Shown piece after piece: positions 37,227-37,452 of a stretch of 37,452 nucleotides of DNA. Origin of the DNA: Bacteroidia bacterium (GTDB lineage: Bacteria > Bacteroidota > Bacteroidia > B-17B0 > Aurantibacillaceae); contig JALHRL010000031.1 of NCBI GenBank assembly GCA_022841465.1, positions 1-37,452 of the forward strand. The letters run 5' to 3'. Numbering within the stretch: the stretch's first letter is position 1; every line of letters starts with the position of its first letter. The notes beneath the pieces were generated by a model. The model saw nothing but the letters and a program-made list of their open reading frames with translations, was not told the origin of the DNA and did no database searches. The position numbers and the translations under genes were made by a program.

Positions 37227-37452
37227 TTAAATTTTACTTTCTCCTAACTTCATTTCTATTGTGGTCTGTGCCATAGCTATCATATAGTTTGTAATATCAT
37301 TTATCTGTTTAGTAGTATATTTATTTTGAAAAAATTTCTTTTTTGCGATTATATGAGCTGTATATAATTCATTATCTATTATGCAAAAATATTCCCATAA
37401 TTCATTTTTATTTCTAACATAAATTGGGCAACCCTTATAATCAATTTTTTTT
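37227..37452 (-). CDS. Small hypothetical protein, C-terminal part of the join-spanning gene
   Basis: The frame entering from the right edge continues the one that opens at base 142 and ends at TAA 37227-37229 with '...TTKQINDITNYMIAMAQTTI' and EMKLGESKI. On the closed circle the protein is 82 aa. Between this stop and the next gene (37094-37226) lies only a short possible frame, MAYNYKKKNSRKKEK at 37155-37202 or so, which I do not call. Confidence 0.75.
   Translation of the reverse strand, partial: KKIDYKGCPIYVRNKNELWEYFCIIDNELYTAHIIAKKKFFQNKYTTKQINDITNYMIAMAQTTIEMKLGESKI
37334..37452. repeat. Direct terminal repeat, right copy
   Basis: Exact copy of bases 1-119, including the terminal run of eight T. 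See the left copy. It shows that the contig is complete and closes on itself. Confidence 0.93.

Overview
The window is one complete small tailed-phage genome, AT-rich (roughly 30% GC by eye), with tightly packed genes that often overlap at ATGA or TAATG. Bases 1-119 are repeated exactly at 37334-37452, so the contig closes into a circle of 37,333 bp, and one gene (82 codons) runs across the join. No integrase, repressor or partition gene was recognised, so the phage looks virulent. There is no tape measure, sheath or tail-tube gene, while an N4-gp56-type capsid protein, a portal, an adaptor and a giant polyvalent protein are present; together these suggest a short-tailed (podovirus-like) virion. 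The host is uncertain. The Rpf/SLT-like lysozyme and a small 'RKGG' protein resemble, from memory, proteins common in Patescibacteria (CPR), and initiation signals are AT-rich with few Shine-Dalgarno sites; this is a weak inference only. The standard genetic code fits every gene.

Layout, following the minus strand: (1) A replication/recombination operon starts at a promoter near 12813-12841: a 52-aa KGG protein, a RecT annealase, a fusion of a RecB-like nuclease to an FtsK-type DNA translocase, an HNH nuclease, a lambda O-like initiator carrying palindromic iterons inside its own gene (probable origin), and three small unknowns. (2) A second operon of small unknown proteins starts at a related promoter at 7243-7272 and runs down to 4272. 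(3) A 126-nt element that folds on paper as a four-way junction with a pseudoknot lies at 4141-4266. (4) A promoter at 4098-4126 starts the packaging genes: TerS, small proteins, a peptide deformylase, a YopX-like protein and TerL, then across the join. (5) The virion block runs from 37093 down to 14981: portal, scaffold, N4-gp56 capsid, adaptor, tail and fibre proteins, an internal protein, a 2,639-aa polyvalent protein with two zincin motifs, and a zincin plus DUF5675 protein.

The only plus-strand genes lie at 13259-14941: an HNH protein, a small basic ORF, a tRNA-Met(CAT)-like gene, a DUF1064 nuclease, a membrane-anchored lysozyme-like enzyme and a holin candidate. This block is closed by a strong bidirectional terminator at 14943-14985. 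A 480-bp divergent control region (12775-13258) holds tandem operator-like repeats, hairpins and a candidate small RNA.

Working model: the initiator opens the iteron origin inside its own gene. RecT with the nuclease-translocase fusion handles ends and recombination, and DUF1064 and HNH enzymes cut branched or concatemeric DNA. TerS/TerL package into the N4-gp56 capsid. The giant protein and the internal protein probably travel in the virion and enter the cell with the DNA. Lysis is by the plus-strand lysozyme and holin, perhaps helped by the DUF5675 protein.
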